In this document: positions 1-7,758 of the stretch, piece after piece
Numbering within the stretch: position 1 is the first letter of the stretch
How the letters are laid out: each line of letters opens with the position of its first letter
From: Aquifex sp.
GTDB lineage: Bacteria > Aquificota > Aquificia > Aquificales > Aquificaceae
Assembly: GCA_003978875.1 (NCBI GenBank)
Contig: QNXQ01000070.1
Location: 1 to 14,366 of the forward strand
Length of the DNA: 14,366 nt
Direction: 5' to 3'
Translations under genes and position numbers: made by a program
Notes under the pieces: model-generated
Seen by the model: the letters and a program-made list of their open reading frames with translations, nothing else
What the model was told of the DNA's origin: nothing
Databases searched by the model: none

Positions 1-413
1 GGGAGGAGAAAGGGATACATTTGAGTGTTGCGGTGGTATCTTTGGGAGTGGCAGTATTGGGTATATGGCTGGCTTATGCGGTGTATGTGAAGGAGGTAAT
101 AGATTACAGGAAGGCGTATGGAGCACTTAAGGCTATACACACAACTTTCAAAGAGCAATTCTTTACAGAAAAACTCTATCACAACATACTCGCAGGAGGG
201 TATCTCACCTATTCGAAATCCCTTTATACAACCTTTGAGAGACTCTTTATTGACGGACTCGTGAACAGTACATATTTGATAGTTCAACTACTTGCTAATA
301 TTTTCAAGTTCTTCCAAATTGGAAAGCTCAACTGGTACGCTCTCAGTTTAGGTGCGGGTCTAACTGTGATTGTGTTTATACTTTTAGTGATAACAATTAG
401 AGGAGGGTTATAA
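1..413 (+). CDS. nuoL: NADH-quinone oxidoreductase subunit L, C-terminal end (partial)
   Basis: This is the last 136 or so residues of a protein whose reading frame (codons from base 3) is open to the left edge, so the gene begins outside the window. It shows a hydrophobic helix right at the start, a long amphipathic stretch with KLYHNILAGGY and a final membrane helix ending in TIRGGL. That is the layout of the NuoL C-terminus, where a lateral helix is followed by a last transmembrane segment. NuoL is the distal antiporter-like, proton-translocating subunit of complex I in the inner membrane. The identification leans heavily on nuoM and nuoN following directly, since the tail itself is poorly conserved. 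The TTG at 21 sits inside the frame and is not a start. The stop shares its last base with the nuoM ATG. Confidence 0.85.
   Translation, partial: EEKGIHLSVAVVSLGVAVLGIWLAYAVYVKEVIDYRKAYGALKAIHTTFKEQFFTEKLYHNILAGGYLTYSKSLYTTFERLFIDGLVNSTYLIVQLLANIFKFFQIGKLNWYALSLGAGLTVIVFILLVITIRGGL
401..407 (+). promoter_or_regulatory. Shine-Dalgarno site of nuoM
   Basis: AGGAGGG lies five bases before the ATG at 413, inside the last codons of nuoL. It fixes the nuoM start and, with the one-base stop/start overlap, indicates translational coupling. Confidence 0.8.
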
Positions 414-1888
414 TGGAGACACTCCTTAACGTTGCAATATTTCTTCCTCTGGCAGGAGCTATACTCGTAGCATTAGTGAGAAATGAACTTTTTGCAAAGA
501 TAGCTTCAATACTTATCGGTGGAGTAGTAGCGGTAATCGCTCTTGTATTATTCTTAGCCTTTGATTTTAATAAACCGGGCTTTCAATTCGAAACATATAT
601 ACCTTGGATAAAAACGTTGGGTATCGGATACCACGTTGGTGTCGACGGTATGGCGGTATCCCTAATTCTTATGACAGCGTTATTATTCCTTGCCGCTTAT
701 ATCTGGTCATGGAAAATAGAAGATAGGCCTATTTTATACTTTTCTCTCTTCCTTGCCCTTGAGACGGCGTGTATAGGAGTGTTTTCGGCACTGGATATAT
801 TTCTTTTTTACCTCTTCTGGGAAGCGATGTTAATACCTATGTACTTCATTATCGGTTTCTGGGGACACGAAAGAAAAGTTTACGCTGCGAATAAATTCTT
901 CCTTTATACCTTCTTCGGTTCTCTCTTCTTACTGCTCGGTATAGCTTCTATCTTGGTTTACGGGTATTTTGAAACAGGCAAAATATCCTTTGACTACTTC
1001 TTCCATCTAAATCTGAATTATCCTCTCTGGTTGGAACTTATAGCATTCCTACTATTTGGAATAGGTTTTGCGGTAAAGATTCCCATGTGGCCTTTCCATA
1101 CATGGCTTCCCGATGCACACGTTGAAGCTCCCACAGCAGGTTCCGTAATACTGGCAGGTGTTCTGTTGAAAATGGGAACTTACGGTTTTGTCAGATTTTC
1201 ACTTCCTTTCTTCCCTGAAGCTTCCAAGTATTACATACCTTTAATATTTACTCTTAGCGTAATAGCCGTTATATACGCTGCAATGATGGCTATAGCTCAA
1301 ACCCACATAAAGAGACTCATAGCTTATTCTTCCATCTCCCATATGGGACTTGTTACATTGGGAACTTTTGCTATGAATCACGATGCACTAAACGGTGCAA
1401 TATACCTCATGATTGCCCACGGTCTTTCATCTGCAGCCCTTTTCCTCGGAGCAGGATTCATCTATGACAGAATTCATTCTTATCACATGGATGACCTCGG
1501 AGGTCTTGCGAGATATATTCCATACTTTACGTTTGCCTTCTTTACAGCAGTTCTCGTGGGAATTGCCTTCCCGGGATTTGCAAGCTTTGTATCGGAATTC
1601 CTAATTCTACTCGGAACCTTTAAAAACTATCCAGTGTGGGCTTTTATAGCGGGAATCGGTATGGTTCTTGGAGCGGCTTACTCACTGTATATGTTCAAGA
1701 GAGTTATGCTTGAAGAAGATACAATTCCCGAGGAAAGGAAGCAAAAATGGCAAAAACTTAGAGACCTTGAACTCCATCACGCTTTACCCTTTGCCTTGAT
1801 AATAGTTCTCGCTCTTATAATGGGCGTATACCCTTATCCCTTTGTAAAGATAGTTGAACATACCTCAAAACTCGTATTCGGAGGTTAA
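413..1888 (+). CDS. nuoM: NADH-quinone oxidoreductase subunit M
   Basis: NuoM is an antiporter-like membrane subunit of complex I that carries one of the proton channels. The 491-residue length fits the family. About 14 hydrophobic helices can be read. The essential TM5 glutamate is E137 in FWEAMLIPMYF. The channel lysine is K222 in AVKIPMWPFHTWLPDAH, followed by the family hallmark EAPTAGS, and a further lysine is K253 in LLKMGTYG. The broken-helix region IKRLIAYSSISHMG is also present. The gene overlaps nuoL by one base and is followed by nuoN after three bases, so the three are one operon. From memory, A. aeolicus has more than one set of nuo genes, so this may be one of several nuoM copies. 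No damaged motifs are seen. Confidence 0.97.
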   Translation: METLLNVAIFLPLAGAILVALVRNELFAKIASILIGGVVAVIALVLFLAFDFNKPGFQFETYIPWIKTLGIGYHVGVDGMAVSLILMTALLFLAAYIWSWKIEDRPILYFSLFLALETACIGVFSALDIFLFYLFWEAMLIPMYFIIGFWGHERKVYAANKFFLYTFFGSLFLLLGIASILVYGYFETGKISFDYFFHLNLNYPLWLELIAFLLFGIGFAVKIPMWPFHTWLPDAHVEAPTAGSVILAGVLLKMGTYGFVRFSLPFFPEASKYYIPLIFTLSVIAVIYAAMMAIAQTHIKRLIAYSSISHMGLVTLGTFAMNHDALNGAIYLMIAHGLSSAALFLGAGFIYDRIHSYHMDDLGGLARYIPYFTFAFFTAVLVGIAFPGFASFVSEFLILLGTFKNYPVWAFIAGIGMVLGAAYSLYMFKRVMLEEDTIPEERKQKWQKLRDLELHHALPFALIIVLALIMGVYPYPFVKIVEHTSKLVFGG

Positions 1889-1891
1889 GCC

Positions 1892-3286
1892 TTGAATTGG
1901 AGTGCTATTCTTCCTGAAGCCATACTTGCTCTGGGTATACTCACCATCTTCATACTCGAGCTTTTCTTAGAAAAAAAGCATTACAAATTTCTGAACATCC
2001 TGGCTTTTGTATTCGTGATTTTAGCTGGCTATTCAACACTTTTTGTAGAGTATCCCTCAAAATTATTCTTTGAAGGTTTTTCGGTAAATGCCCTCAATCT
2101 TATCGGAAAACTTTTTATCCTTGCTATTACCGGTTTAGTTATCCTTTCATCTTACGACTACTTTACAAAGAAGGATTCAAAATTCGGAGAATTACCTTAC
2201 CTTTACCTCATAGCTTCGCTCGGTTTGATGATAATGCTCTCGTCGGAAAATCTGGCAATAATTTTTACAGGTCTTGAACTTGCCTCTATTACCATGTATA
2301 TCCTCGTAGGGTTATTCCGGAAGGATTACCTATCAAAGGAAGGAGCTTTTAAGTACCTGGTTATAGGAACAACGGGAACATCAATGTATGCCCTCGGTTC
2401 GGCGTTGGTTTACGCTTCTACGGGAACATTAGTCCTAAATCCCATAAAAGAGGAAAACAGTCTATTTGCCCTTGGAGTACTTCTTATAATTTCTGCATTG
2501 GCATTAAAGGTTTCTGCGGTTCCTTTTCATTTTTGGACTCCTGATGCTTACGAGGGAGCTCCAACACCTACAACCGCATTTCTATCAACAGTTCCAAAAA
2601 TTGCTATGTATTTCCTCTTAGTAAAACTTACGATTGGGTTAATCTCTTCGTTTCCAGACTGGAAGTATCTGGTAATGACAATAGCAATACTTTCTATGTT
2701 TTACGGAAATATAGTAGCCTATGCTCAACGCTCTGTAAAAAGACTGCTCGCTTATTCTTCTATAGCCCATGCCGGTTATTTCCTTACAGCATTAACATCT
2801 GTGGATAAACATCTATTTTCAGCATTACTTTTCTACGTATTTGTATATTCTCTTGCTACACTGGGAGCCTTTACAATTCTTTCCATTCTGGAGAAAAGAG
2901 ATGGATGGACTCATCACTTTTTAGAGTTCAAAGGGCTTGCTAAAGAAAGTCCCATTCTTGCATCAATGTTAGCCCTCTTCCTTTTTGCGCTCATAGGTAT
3001 TCCTCCTGCAGCTCTTTTCTTAGGTAAATTAGGTATATTCTTCGGTCTTGTAAAATCCGAAATGCTGGTATTGGGTATTCTTTTCGCTATAGCCAGTTTA
3101 ATCTCTGCAGGCTATTACTTGAAAGTGATAGTTTACATGTTCCTTTATACAGGTGAATCAAAATTCGGAAAGGTTGAAGTATCCGCAGGAGAAGCCTTTG
3201 CTATTTTTGTATCCGCTGTTCTGGTAATCGTCTTCGGTCTGTATCCTGACTTGATACTTGAACCCTTACTCCGTGCCCTTTCCTGA
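1892..3286 (+). CDS. nuoN: NADH-quinone oxidoreductase subunit N
   Basis: NuoN is the third antiporter-like proton-pumping subunit of complex I in the inner membrane. The protein has 464 residues and about 14 predicted helices. The conserved TM5 glutamate is E129 in GLELASITMYIL. The channel lysine is K206 in ALKVSAVPFHFWTPDAYEGAP, and K236 lies in STVPKIAMY. The motif KRLLAYSSIAHAG is the expected broken-helix region, and IGIPPAALFLGKLGIF matches the NuoN C-terminal half. The start is a TTG with GAGGT at 1881-1885, six bases before it and inside the nuoM end. No ATG or GTG gives a comparable N-terminus. The gene is the last of the nuo run visible here, with 26 A/T-rich bases before ispD. Confidence 0.96.
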   Translation: MNWSAILPEAILALGILTIFILELFLEKKHYKFLNILAFVFVILAGYSTLFVEYPSKLFFEGFSVNALNLIGKLFILAITGLVILSSYDYFTKKDSKFGELPYLYLIASLGLMIMLSSENLAIIFTGLELASITMYILVGLFRKDYLSKEGAFKYLVIGTTGTSMYALGSALVYASTGTLVLNPIKEENSLFALGVLLIISALALKVSAVPFHFWTPDAYEGAPTPTTAFLSTVPKIAMYFLLVKLTIGLISSFPDWKYLVMTIAILSMFYGNIVAYAQRSVKRLLAYSSIAHAGYFLTALTSVDKHLFSALLFYVFVYSLATLGAFTILSILEKRDGWTHHFLEFKGLAKESPILASMLALFLFALIGIPPAALFLGKLGIFFGLVKSEMLVLGILFAIASLISAGYYLKVIVYMFLYTGESKFGKVEVSAGEAFAIFVSAVLVIVFGLYPDLILEPLLRALS

Positions 3287-3312
3287 TTTAAATTTTTTAA
3301 TTTTCTATTACT

Positions 3313-3945
3313 ATGAATACCGTAATTATCCTTGCGGCAGGAGAAGGTAGGAGAGTAGGTTTCAGAAAACAGTTTGCGGAAGTTTGCGGAAAACCCTTGT
3401 TTATGTACTCCTTAGAAAAGGTTTTGGACATATTTGAAGAAGTTATACTGGTTCTTCCCGAGGAATTTATAGATAAGATAAAGGTTCATCCGAAAGTAAA
3501 AAAGGTTCCCGGTGGAAGAGAAAGACAAGATTCCGTATTTAATGCTTTACTAAAAGCCGAAGGAGAAATAGTAGTAATTCATGACGCAGCAAGACCGTTA
3601 ACATCGAGGAAAATGTTCCTGAAAGTTATGGACTTAGGTAATTACGATGGGAAAATAGTAGCTTGTCCCGCAAGGGATACGCTGAAGGAAGTGGTTGAGG
3701 GAAGAATAGTAAAAACTCTAAATCGCTCCGTTATATGGCATGCCCAAACACCTCAGGCCTTTAAGAGGAAAATACTGCTGGAATGCCACATGAGAGCAAG
3801 GGCAGAGGGTTTTGTAGCTACGGATGATGCAAGTCTTCTAGAAAAATACGGCTACAAAGTAGGTGTCCTTGAAGGAAGTTATTGGAATGTAAAAATTACT
3901 TATCCCGAAGACCTTGAATTTATCAGAAAGATTTTGTGCAAATAA
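3313..3945 (+). CDS. ispD: 2-C-methyl-D-erythritol 4-phosphate cytidylyltransferase
   Basis: IspD joins CTP and 2-C-methyl-D-erythritol 4-phosphate to give CDP-methylerythritol in the cytoplasmic MEP pathway of isoprenoid synthesis. All family motifs are visible in 210 residues: the CTP-binding loop LAAGEGRRVGFRKQF (7-21), GGRERQDSVFNAL (67-79), HDAARP (90-95), DTLK (122-125), TPQAF (146-150), TDDASL (170-175) and NVKITYPED (192-200). The loop after LAAGEGRR is shorter than in E. coli. There is no Shine-Dalgarno site before the ATG, only T/A-rich DNA, so initiation could depend on the upstream nuo transcript or be leaderless. The usual partner ispF is not adjacent. The gene converges on the zinc-ribbon gene with 11 bases between stops and no clear terminator. 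Confidence 0.96.
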   Translation: MNTVIILAAGEGRRVGFRKQFAEVCGKPLFMYSLEKVLDIFEEVILVLPEEFIDKIKVHPKVKKVPGGRERQDSVFNALLKAEGEIVVIHDAARPLTSRKMFLKVMDLGNYDGKIVACPARDTLKEVVEGRIVKTLNRSVIWHAQTPQAFKRKILLECHMRARAEGFVATDDASLLEKYGYKVGVLEGSYWNVKITYPEDLEFIRKILCK

Positions 3946-3956
3946 AGAGGAAAAAT

Positions 3957-4535
3957 TTAACCTGTCTCTTCTGCTCTTTCGAACTGTGGACAAGCATCTT
4001 CCGGTGGAAGTTCCTTCGGGAACTCTTCCTTATACTCATTGTGATATCCGCAAACATAACACTGAATTTCTACAAGATATCCTTCGTGCATATGACCTAT
4101 ATCCCAACCGCAAAGCGGACATTCACCTTCCTGAGCTTTCAAAGCCTCAGTTAAGTAATTTCCATCCTGGATATACTGAAGCACCCTTTTTACCTTTTTG
4201 ATAGCCTGTTGAACTTCCTTAGAGTTCCACTCCGCACCACAATCGAGACATCTGAACTCAGCGTATGTCCCTTCCCTCAAAAGCTTTATAACATCGGTAG
4301 ACCCACATCTATCGTCCAGACATATAGCACCTATTTCCTTTTTAGAAAGCTTATCCAAAATTTTATACACAGTTTCCTTATCTAATTTCATAGGCACATC
4401 GTAAGCTCTGTATCCGCAGCATTCACAAATCGCCTCAACTCTGGGATAGGGTTCGAAGTACTCGCATACCCTAAGGGCTATCCTGTTACAAGCGGGACAA
4501 AGTTCTCTGTGTTGAAGGCAAAAGCCCCCGTTCAT
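3957..4535 (-). CDS. Hypothetical protein with three zinc-ribbon-like modules
   Basis: The function is not recognised. The 192-residue protein is built from three similar cysteine modules, each made of a CxxC-like knuckle, about 17-20 residues, and a CxxCG knuckle: C13/C16 with C37/C40, C72/C77 with C96/C99, and C139/C142 with C159/C162. The middle module has a wider first pair (CLDDRC). Additional cysteines are C6, C24, C39 and C183. Charged helices separate the modules (about 50-66 and 105-133). No signal peptide or membrane segment is present, so it should be cytoplasmic. Such ribbons usually bind structural Zn and often nucleic acid or protein. The GGAGG at 4543-4547 (read on the minus strand) lies seven bases before the ATG, and the start overlaps the mobB stop as ATGA, so the two are translated together. 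Confidence 0.85.
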   Translation of the reverse strand: MNGGFCLQHRELCPACNRIALRVCEYFEPYPRVEAICECCGYRAYDVPMKLDKETVYKILDKLSKKEIGAICLDDRCGSTDVIKLLREGTYAEFRCLDCGAEWNSKEVQQAIKKVKRVLQYIQDGNYLTEALKAQEGECPLCGWDIGHMHEGYLVEIQCYVCGYHNEYKEEFPKELPPEDACPQFERAEETG

Positions 4536-4960
4536 ATTAAATCCTCCAAGTTTTCTATTACTTTAATAATATCCTCGATTTTAGTATTACTATCAACTCG
4601 TAGGAGGATATTCTCCCCTTTAACTTCCCCCACCGCTATTTTGGGTATTCTTTTTTCTTCTTTGAAACCCTCCAGTATAACTATATCGCAATCGCTGAAG
4701 AATTTCTTTATAACATCTAAAATTCCTTTTTTTTCTTTTTCCCAGTAGGTAAGCTTATTCGGTGAAAGAAGAGCCAATTTTTTGAGATATTTAGAAATTC
4801 TGTATGTATCTGAACCTTCCTTGTCTGTGATACCGTGTCCCTTAGGGTCATGTTTTATATACCCGACTTTGTAGCCTCTTCTTAAGAGCTGAGGTATTAA
4901 ATTCTCTAATAAAGTAGTTTTTCCCGAGTTGTGATATCCAATTACAGCAAAAACTTTCAT
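4532..4960 (-). CDS. mobB: Molybdopterin-guanine dinucleotide biosynthesis adaptor protein MobB
   Basis: MobB is a GTP-binding P-loop protein that assists MobA in attaching GMP to molybdopterin for molybdenum and tungsten enzymes. The 142-residue length is near the family minimum. The Walker A loop is GYHNSGKTT (8-16), followed by the typical YIKHDPKGH (34-42), DKEGSDTYR (46-54) and the Walker B-like DIVILEGFK (92-100) with KIPKIAV-type continuation RIPKIAV. The start at 4960 is supported by AGGAGA about six bases upstream on the minus strand. The gene is first in a two-gene unit and its stop overlaps the start of the zinc-ribbon gene by four bases. No other molybdenum cofactor gene lies in the window. 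It diverges from the rhomboid gene with only 30 bases between starts. Confidence 0.93.
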   Translation of the reverse strand: MKVFAVIGYHNSGKTTLLENLIPQLLRRGYKVGYIKHDPKGHGITDKEGSDTYRISKYLKKLALLSPNKLTYWEKEKKGILDVIKKFFSDCDIVILEGFKEEKRIPKIAVGEVKGENILLRVDSNTKIEDIIKVIENLEDLI

Positions 4961-4973
4961 AGGGTTTCTCCTT

Positions 4974-4979
4974 TAAAAT
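4974..4979 (+). promoter_or_regulatory. Possible -10 element of a leaderless rhomboid transcript
   Basis: TAAAAT ends 11 bases before the ATG at 4991, and no Shine-Dalgarno site lies between. Transcription would begin at or just before the start codon. A convincing -35 element was not found. Confidence 0.4.
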
Positions 4980-4990
4980 ACTTAAGTACT

Positions 4991-5676
4991 ATGATACCTA
5001 TTAAAGATATAAATCCGTCCAGAAGCTTCCCAATAGTTAACATAACAATAATATTTCTTTGTTCAGTTATATGGCTTTATGAGTGGAGCCTGAGTCAAAA
5101 GGTTATACATACACTTCAAGGAGTAGTAAGCGAGTTTGAAATTTTTCTAAGACAGTGGGGTCTCGTCCCTGTTGAACTTCCGGAAAAACCCTATACTCTA
5201 CTCACATGTTTTTACACGGTAGTTGGGGACACATCATAGGAAATATGTGGTTTTTATGGGTTTTTGGGGATAACGTTGAAGATAAACTCGGTAAGTTAAG
5301 ATACATTGTGTTTTACATACTCTGCGGATTGGGAGCAGCACTCACACAAACCTTCATAAGTCTTTCCTTTGGCGGAGCCGATGTTCCTATGGTTGGAGCA
5401 AGCGGAGCAATAAGCGGTGTTTTGGGAGCTTACATGAAAATGTTTCCCAATGCGAAAATCCTCGCACTTGTTCCCATATTTATCTTTTTTACCTTAATGG
5501 AATTACCCGCACTCATATTCATAGGAATATGGTTCTTCATTCAAATAGTTAATGGAATAGTAACTTTACCCTTTATAGGATACGGAGGGGTAGCCTGGTA
5601 CGCACACATAGGAGGGTTCCTTACAGGGTACCTACTAATAGATTTCTTCTATAAACGGAAAGCATACTATTATTGA
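4991..5676 (+). pseudogene. Rhomboid intramembrane serine protease, split by a frameshift
   Basis: Rhomboids cleave transmembrane substrates within the membrane. The first 72 residues begin MIPIKDINPSRSFPIVN, the family's usual N-terminus, followed by the first membrane helix, and lie in the frame of 4991, which stops at 5237-5239. The remainder lies in the frame open from 5176 to 5676. It contains MFLHGSWGHIIGNMWFLW, the catalytic serine in GASGAISG (codon 5401-5403) and the catalytic histidine in WYAHIGGF (codon 5605-5607), with several membrane helices. Homology therefore crosses frames near 5204-5214, next to a run of five T (5209-5213). One extra T gives a continuous protein of about 228 residues. 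The catalytic residues are intact, so the break may be a sequencing error, recoding or a recent mutation. The ATG at 4991 was chosen over an upstream GTG inside mobB because it gives the family N-terminus. Confidence 0.88.
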
Positions 5677-5681
5677 GGGGA

Positions 5682-7436
5682 CTACATCCTTTGCGGGGCG
5701 CTTACTCCCATTAAATCCAACCCCAACCTTATCGTTTCCTGTATTCCTTTAATCAAGGCCATACGGGAAAGCATTATTTTTTCTTCCATGCCTAAAATCC
5801 TGTGATGGTTGTAATAATGATGAAATTCTCCCGCAAGGTCTATAAGGTAGTATGTAAGGAGATGGGGGTCTCTTTTGAGGGTAATGTCAATAAGTTCATC
5901 CTTGAAAAACAGAACCTTTTTCATAAGCTTTTCTTCCGCCTCCTCTGAAAGGAAATCCACGTATTCTACAAGCTCTTCTACTTTTAACTCTTTTCCGTAC
6001 CTATCTTTAAATTCCCTAAATATTCCGGATATTCTGGCATGAGCGTATTGAACGTAGTAAACCGGATTTTCCGAACTTTTTTCCTTTGCTTTATCTACAT
6101 CGAAATCTAAAGGCGTGTCGCTCCTTTTAGTGAGAAAAATAAATCTAACAGAATCTTGTCCCACTTCCTCGAGTAGCTCTCTCAAAGCAACAAAAGTTCC
6201 CGCCCTCTTGGACATTTTTACTTCTTTACCACCTCTGAAGAGTTTAACCATTTGTATGAGAAGTATTTCTAACCAATCAGAGGGTATTTCCAACATGCTA
6301 AGAGAAGCTTTAACACGAGGTATATACCCGTGATGGTCTGCTCCCCATACATCAATTACTTTTTTAAAGCCCCTTTTGAACTTATTGTAATGGTAAGCTA
6401 TATCAGAAGCGAAATAGGTATACGTTCCATCTGAGCGTTTTACCACTCTGTCTTTATCATCTCCGAACTCAGAGGTTTTAAGCCACAGTGCTCCATCCTT
6501 TTCGTAGATATACCCCCTTTCCTTAAGAAGGTTTATAAGTTCTTCGACAAGCCCATCATCGTAAAGGCTCCTTTCACTAAACCATACATCAAACTCTATA
6601 TTCATAAGGGATAAATCCTTCTTTATCTCATCCATCATCAAATCAAGCCCGTAGTTTGAAACAAGTTCGATAACATCTTTAGGTTTATACTTTTCCGTGT
6701 AATAAAGAGGTATATCCTTCTCCTTTTTCAGAATCTCTTGTCTTATCTCCTCAAGATTTGCAGTTTTTGGAAAACAAAGTTTGTTCCCTATTATGCCCTT
6801 TAATCTTTCGGCAAGCTCTTTTACATATTCACCCCTGTATCCATCCTGCTGAAAGGTTTCCTCTAAACTTTCAAAAAATTCAATATCTTTTTCTTTACAA
6901 CTCTCAAGATATCTGTAAAGAATGGAAACACCCAGCAGGTATACCTGTCTTCCCGCATCGTTTATGTAATACTCTTTCACCACATCGTAATTAAAGAACT
7001 TAAATAATCTGGCAAGAGTATCCCCGACGACTGCTCCTCTTCCGTGTCCTAGATGAAGAGGGCCCGTAGGATTTGCACTAACGTATTCTATCTGAACCTT
7101 TAGACCATTCCCTAGGTTCTCCTTAAAGTAGTCGTCTTTCTCTAAAAGGAGCTTTTTAAATTCTTTTTTTATAAAATCCTCCGAAAACCTAAAGTTTATA
7201 AAACCCTTAACAGCTTCAACACTTTTAAACACTTCATCTTCAGATAATCTTTGGGCGATTTCTTCCGCAATCTTTACGGGAGGTTTCCTTAAGTCTTTTG
7301 CCAATAGAAATGCTACATTGGTAGCAATATCTCCGTGCGATTCATCTTTCGGTTTTTCAACCTTAAAAGTTTTATTCTCTATTCCGTACAACTCCTTCAG
7401 AGCATTTTCGATTCTCTCTTTAACGAATTCTTTCAT
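5682..7436 (-). CDS. argS: Arginyl-tRNA synthetase
   Basis: ArgRS charges tRNA-Arg with arginine using ATP in the cytoplasm. The 584 residues cover every part of the family. The N-terminal additional domain contains HGDIATN (34-40). The class I signature is NPTGPLHLGHGRGA (122-135). Further on are ADHHGYI (366-372) and the KMSKRAG loop (407-413). The DALR anticodon-binding domain begins near YVQYAHARI and ends in the very conserved SAPQRM at the C-terminus. The KMSK lysine is kept, unlike in many ArgRS enzymes. The start has no Shine-Dalgarno site. A TAAAAT hexamer (minus strand, 7446-7451) ends nine bases before the ATG. The gene is convergent with the rhomboid gene, only five bases apart, and is divergent from rpmB. 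Confidence 0.98.
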   Translation of the reverse strand: MKEFVKERIENALKELYGIENKTFKVEKPKDESHGDIATNVAFLLAKDLRKPPVKIAEEIAQRLSEDEVFKSVEAVKGFINFRFSEDFIKKEFKKLLLEKDDYFKENLGNGLKVQIEYVSANPTGPLHLGHGRGAVVGDTLARLFKFFNYDVVKEYYINDAGRQVYLLGVSILYRYLESCKEKDIEFFESLEETFQQDGYRGEYVKELAERLKGIIGNKLCFPKTANLEEIRQEILKKEKDIPLYYTEKYKPKDVIELVSNYGLDLMMDEIKKDLSLMNIEFDVWFSERSLYDDGLVEELINLLKERGYIYEKDGALWLKTSEFGDDKDRVVKRSDGTYTYFASDIAYHYNKFKRGFKKVIDVWGADHHGYIPRVKASLSMLEIPSDWLEILLIQMVKLFRGGKEVKMSKRAGTFVALRELLEEVGQDSVRFIFLTKRSDTPLDFDVDKAKEKSSENPVYYVQYAHARISGIFREFKDRYGKELKVEELVEYVDFLSEEAEEKLMKKVLFFKDELIDITLKRDPHLLTYYLIDLAGEFHHYYNHHRILGMEEKIMLSRMALIKGIQETIRLGLDLMGVSAPQRM

Positions 7437-7445
7437 AGGAATTTT

Positions 7446-7451
7446 ATTTTA
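7446..7451 (-). promoter_or_regulatory. Possible -10 element of a leaderless argS transcript
   Basis: Read on the minus strand this is TAAAAT, nine bases before the argS ATG, with no ribosome site in between. A TTTACA further upstream is only 13 bases away, too close for a standard -35, so the promoter is tentative. Confidence 0.4.
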
Positions 7452-7511
7452 TCCGTCTATCCTATGTAAACTAAATACTTAAAGTAAGACTTTTCTCAAA
7501 ACGGAATGCTT

Positions 7512-7517
7512 TATAAT
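7512..7517 (+). promoter_or_regulatory. -10 element of the rpmB-aroC-tsaB operon
   Basis: A perfect TATAAT lies 29 bases before the rpmB ATG, in the 110-base gap between divergent argS and rpmB. The -35 side is weak (GACTTT at 18 bases is the best seen). Unlike the leaderless candidates, this leaves a short leader with room for the AAGGAGG site. Confidence 0.55.
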
Positions 7518-7533
7518 AATCTTCTTCTGGTAC

Positions 7534-7540
7534 AAGGAGG
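7534..7540 (+). promoter_or_regulatory. Shine-Dalgarno site of rpmB
   Basis: AAGGAGG lies six bases before the ATG at 7547. It is one of the strongest ribosome sites in the window, as expected for a ribosomal protein gene. Confidence 0.85.
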
Positions 7541-7546
7541 TTAAAA

Positions 7547-7753
7547 ATGGCTGCATGTGAAATATGTGGAAAAAGACCTGTGGTAGGAAGAAGGGTGACA
7601 TTCTCCGGTGAAAGAAATAGGAGAATTTTCAAGCCAAATGTTCACAAAATGAGGGTAAGACTTCCAGATGGAACTGTAAAGAGAATATATGTATGTACTA
7701 AGTGTTTAAAAGCGGGTAAAGTAGTCAAAGCTCCGAGAATTCCTAAAGAATAG
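7547..7753 (+). CDS. rpmB: 50S ribosomal protein L28, zinc-binding form
   Basis: L28 is a small protein of the large ribosomal subunit. The 68-residue length fits. The start MAACEICGKRPVVG is typical, with FSGERNRRIFKPN replacing the usual S-H-S-N-R-R-T-K-R stretch, then VRLPDGTVKRIYVCTKCLKAGKV. C4, C7, C50 and C53 form two CxxC pairs, the zinc-binding (C+) version of L28. Forms without these cysteines exist in other bacteria and are linked to zinc limitation, so this genome uses the zinc-dependent type at least here. The gene leads a co-directional run with aroC, whose ATG comes five bases after the stop. The usual partner rpmG is not adjacent. Confidence 0.96.
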   Translation: MAACEICGKRPVVGRRVTFSGERNRRIFKPNVHKMRVRLPDGTVKRIYVCTKCLKAGKVVKAPRIPKE

Positions 7754-7758
7754 GTTTA

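Noticed and set aside
21..413. A stand-alone 130-residue gene starting with TTG at 21
   Set aside because: The frame is open to the left edge and matches the NuoL tail, so the TTG is an internal codon.
3287..3312. A/T-rich spacer between nuoN and ispD as a terminator or promoter
   Set aside because: It has T-runs but no preceding hairpin and no clear -10/-35 pair, so no call is made.
3944..3970. Possible terminator hairpin (AAGAG ... CTCTT) between ispD and the zinc-ribbon gene
   Set aside because: The stem has only five pairs with a 17-base loop and no T-tract, and part of it is coding.
4509..4748. Open frame on the plus strand opposite mobB
   Set aside because: Ser/Ile-rich shadow of mobB with no start signals or recognisable features. 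The same holds for other antisense frames over argS, aroC and folD.
4931..5239. A GTG start at 4931 for the rhomboid N-terminal frame
   Set aside because: It lies inside mobB on the other strand, and the added residues do not resemble rhomboids. The ATG at 4991 gives the typical N-terminus.
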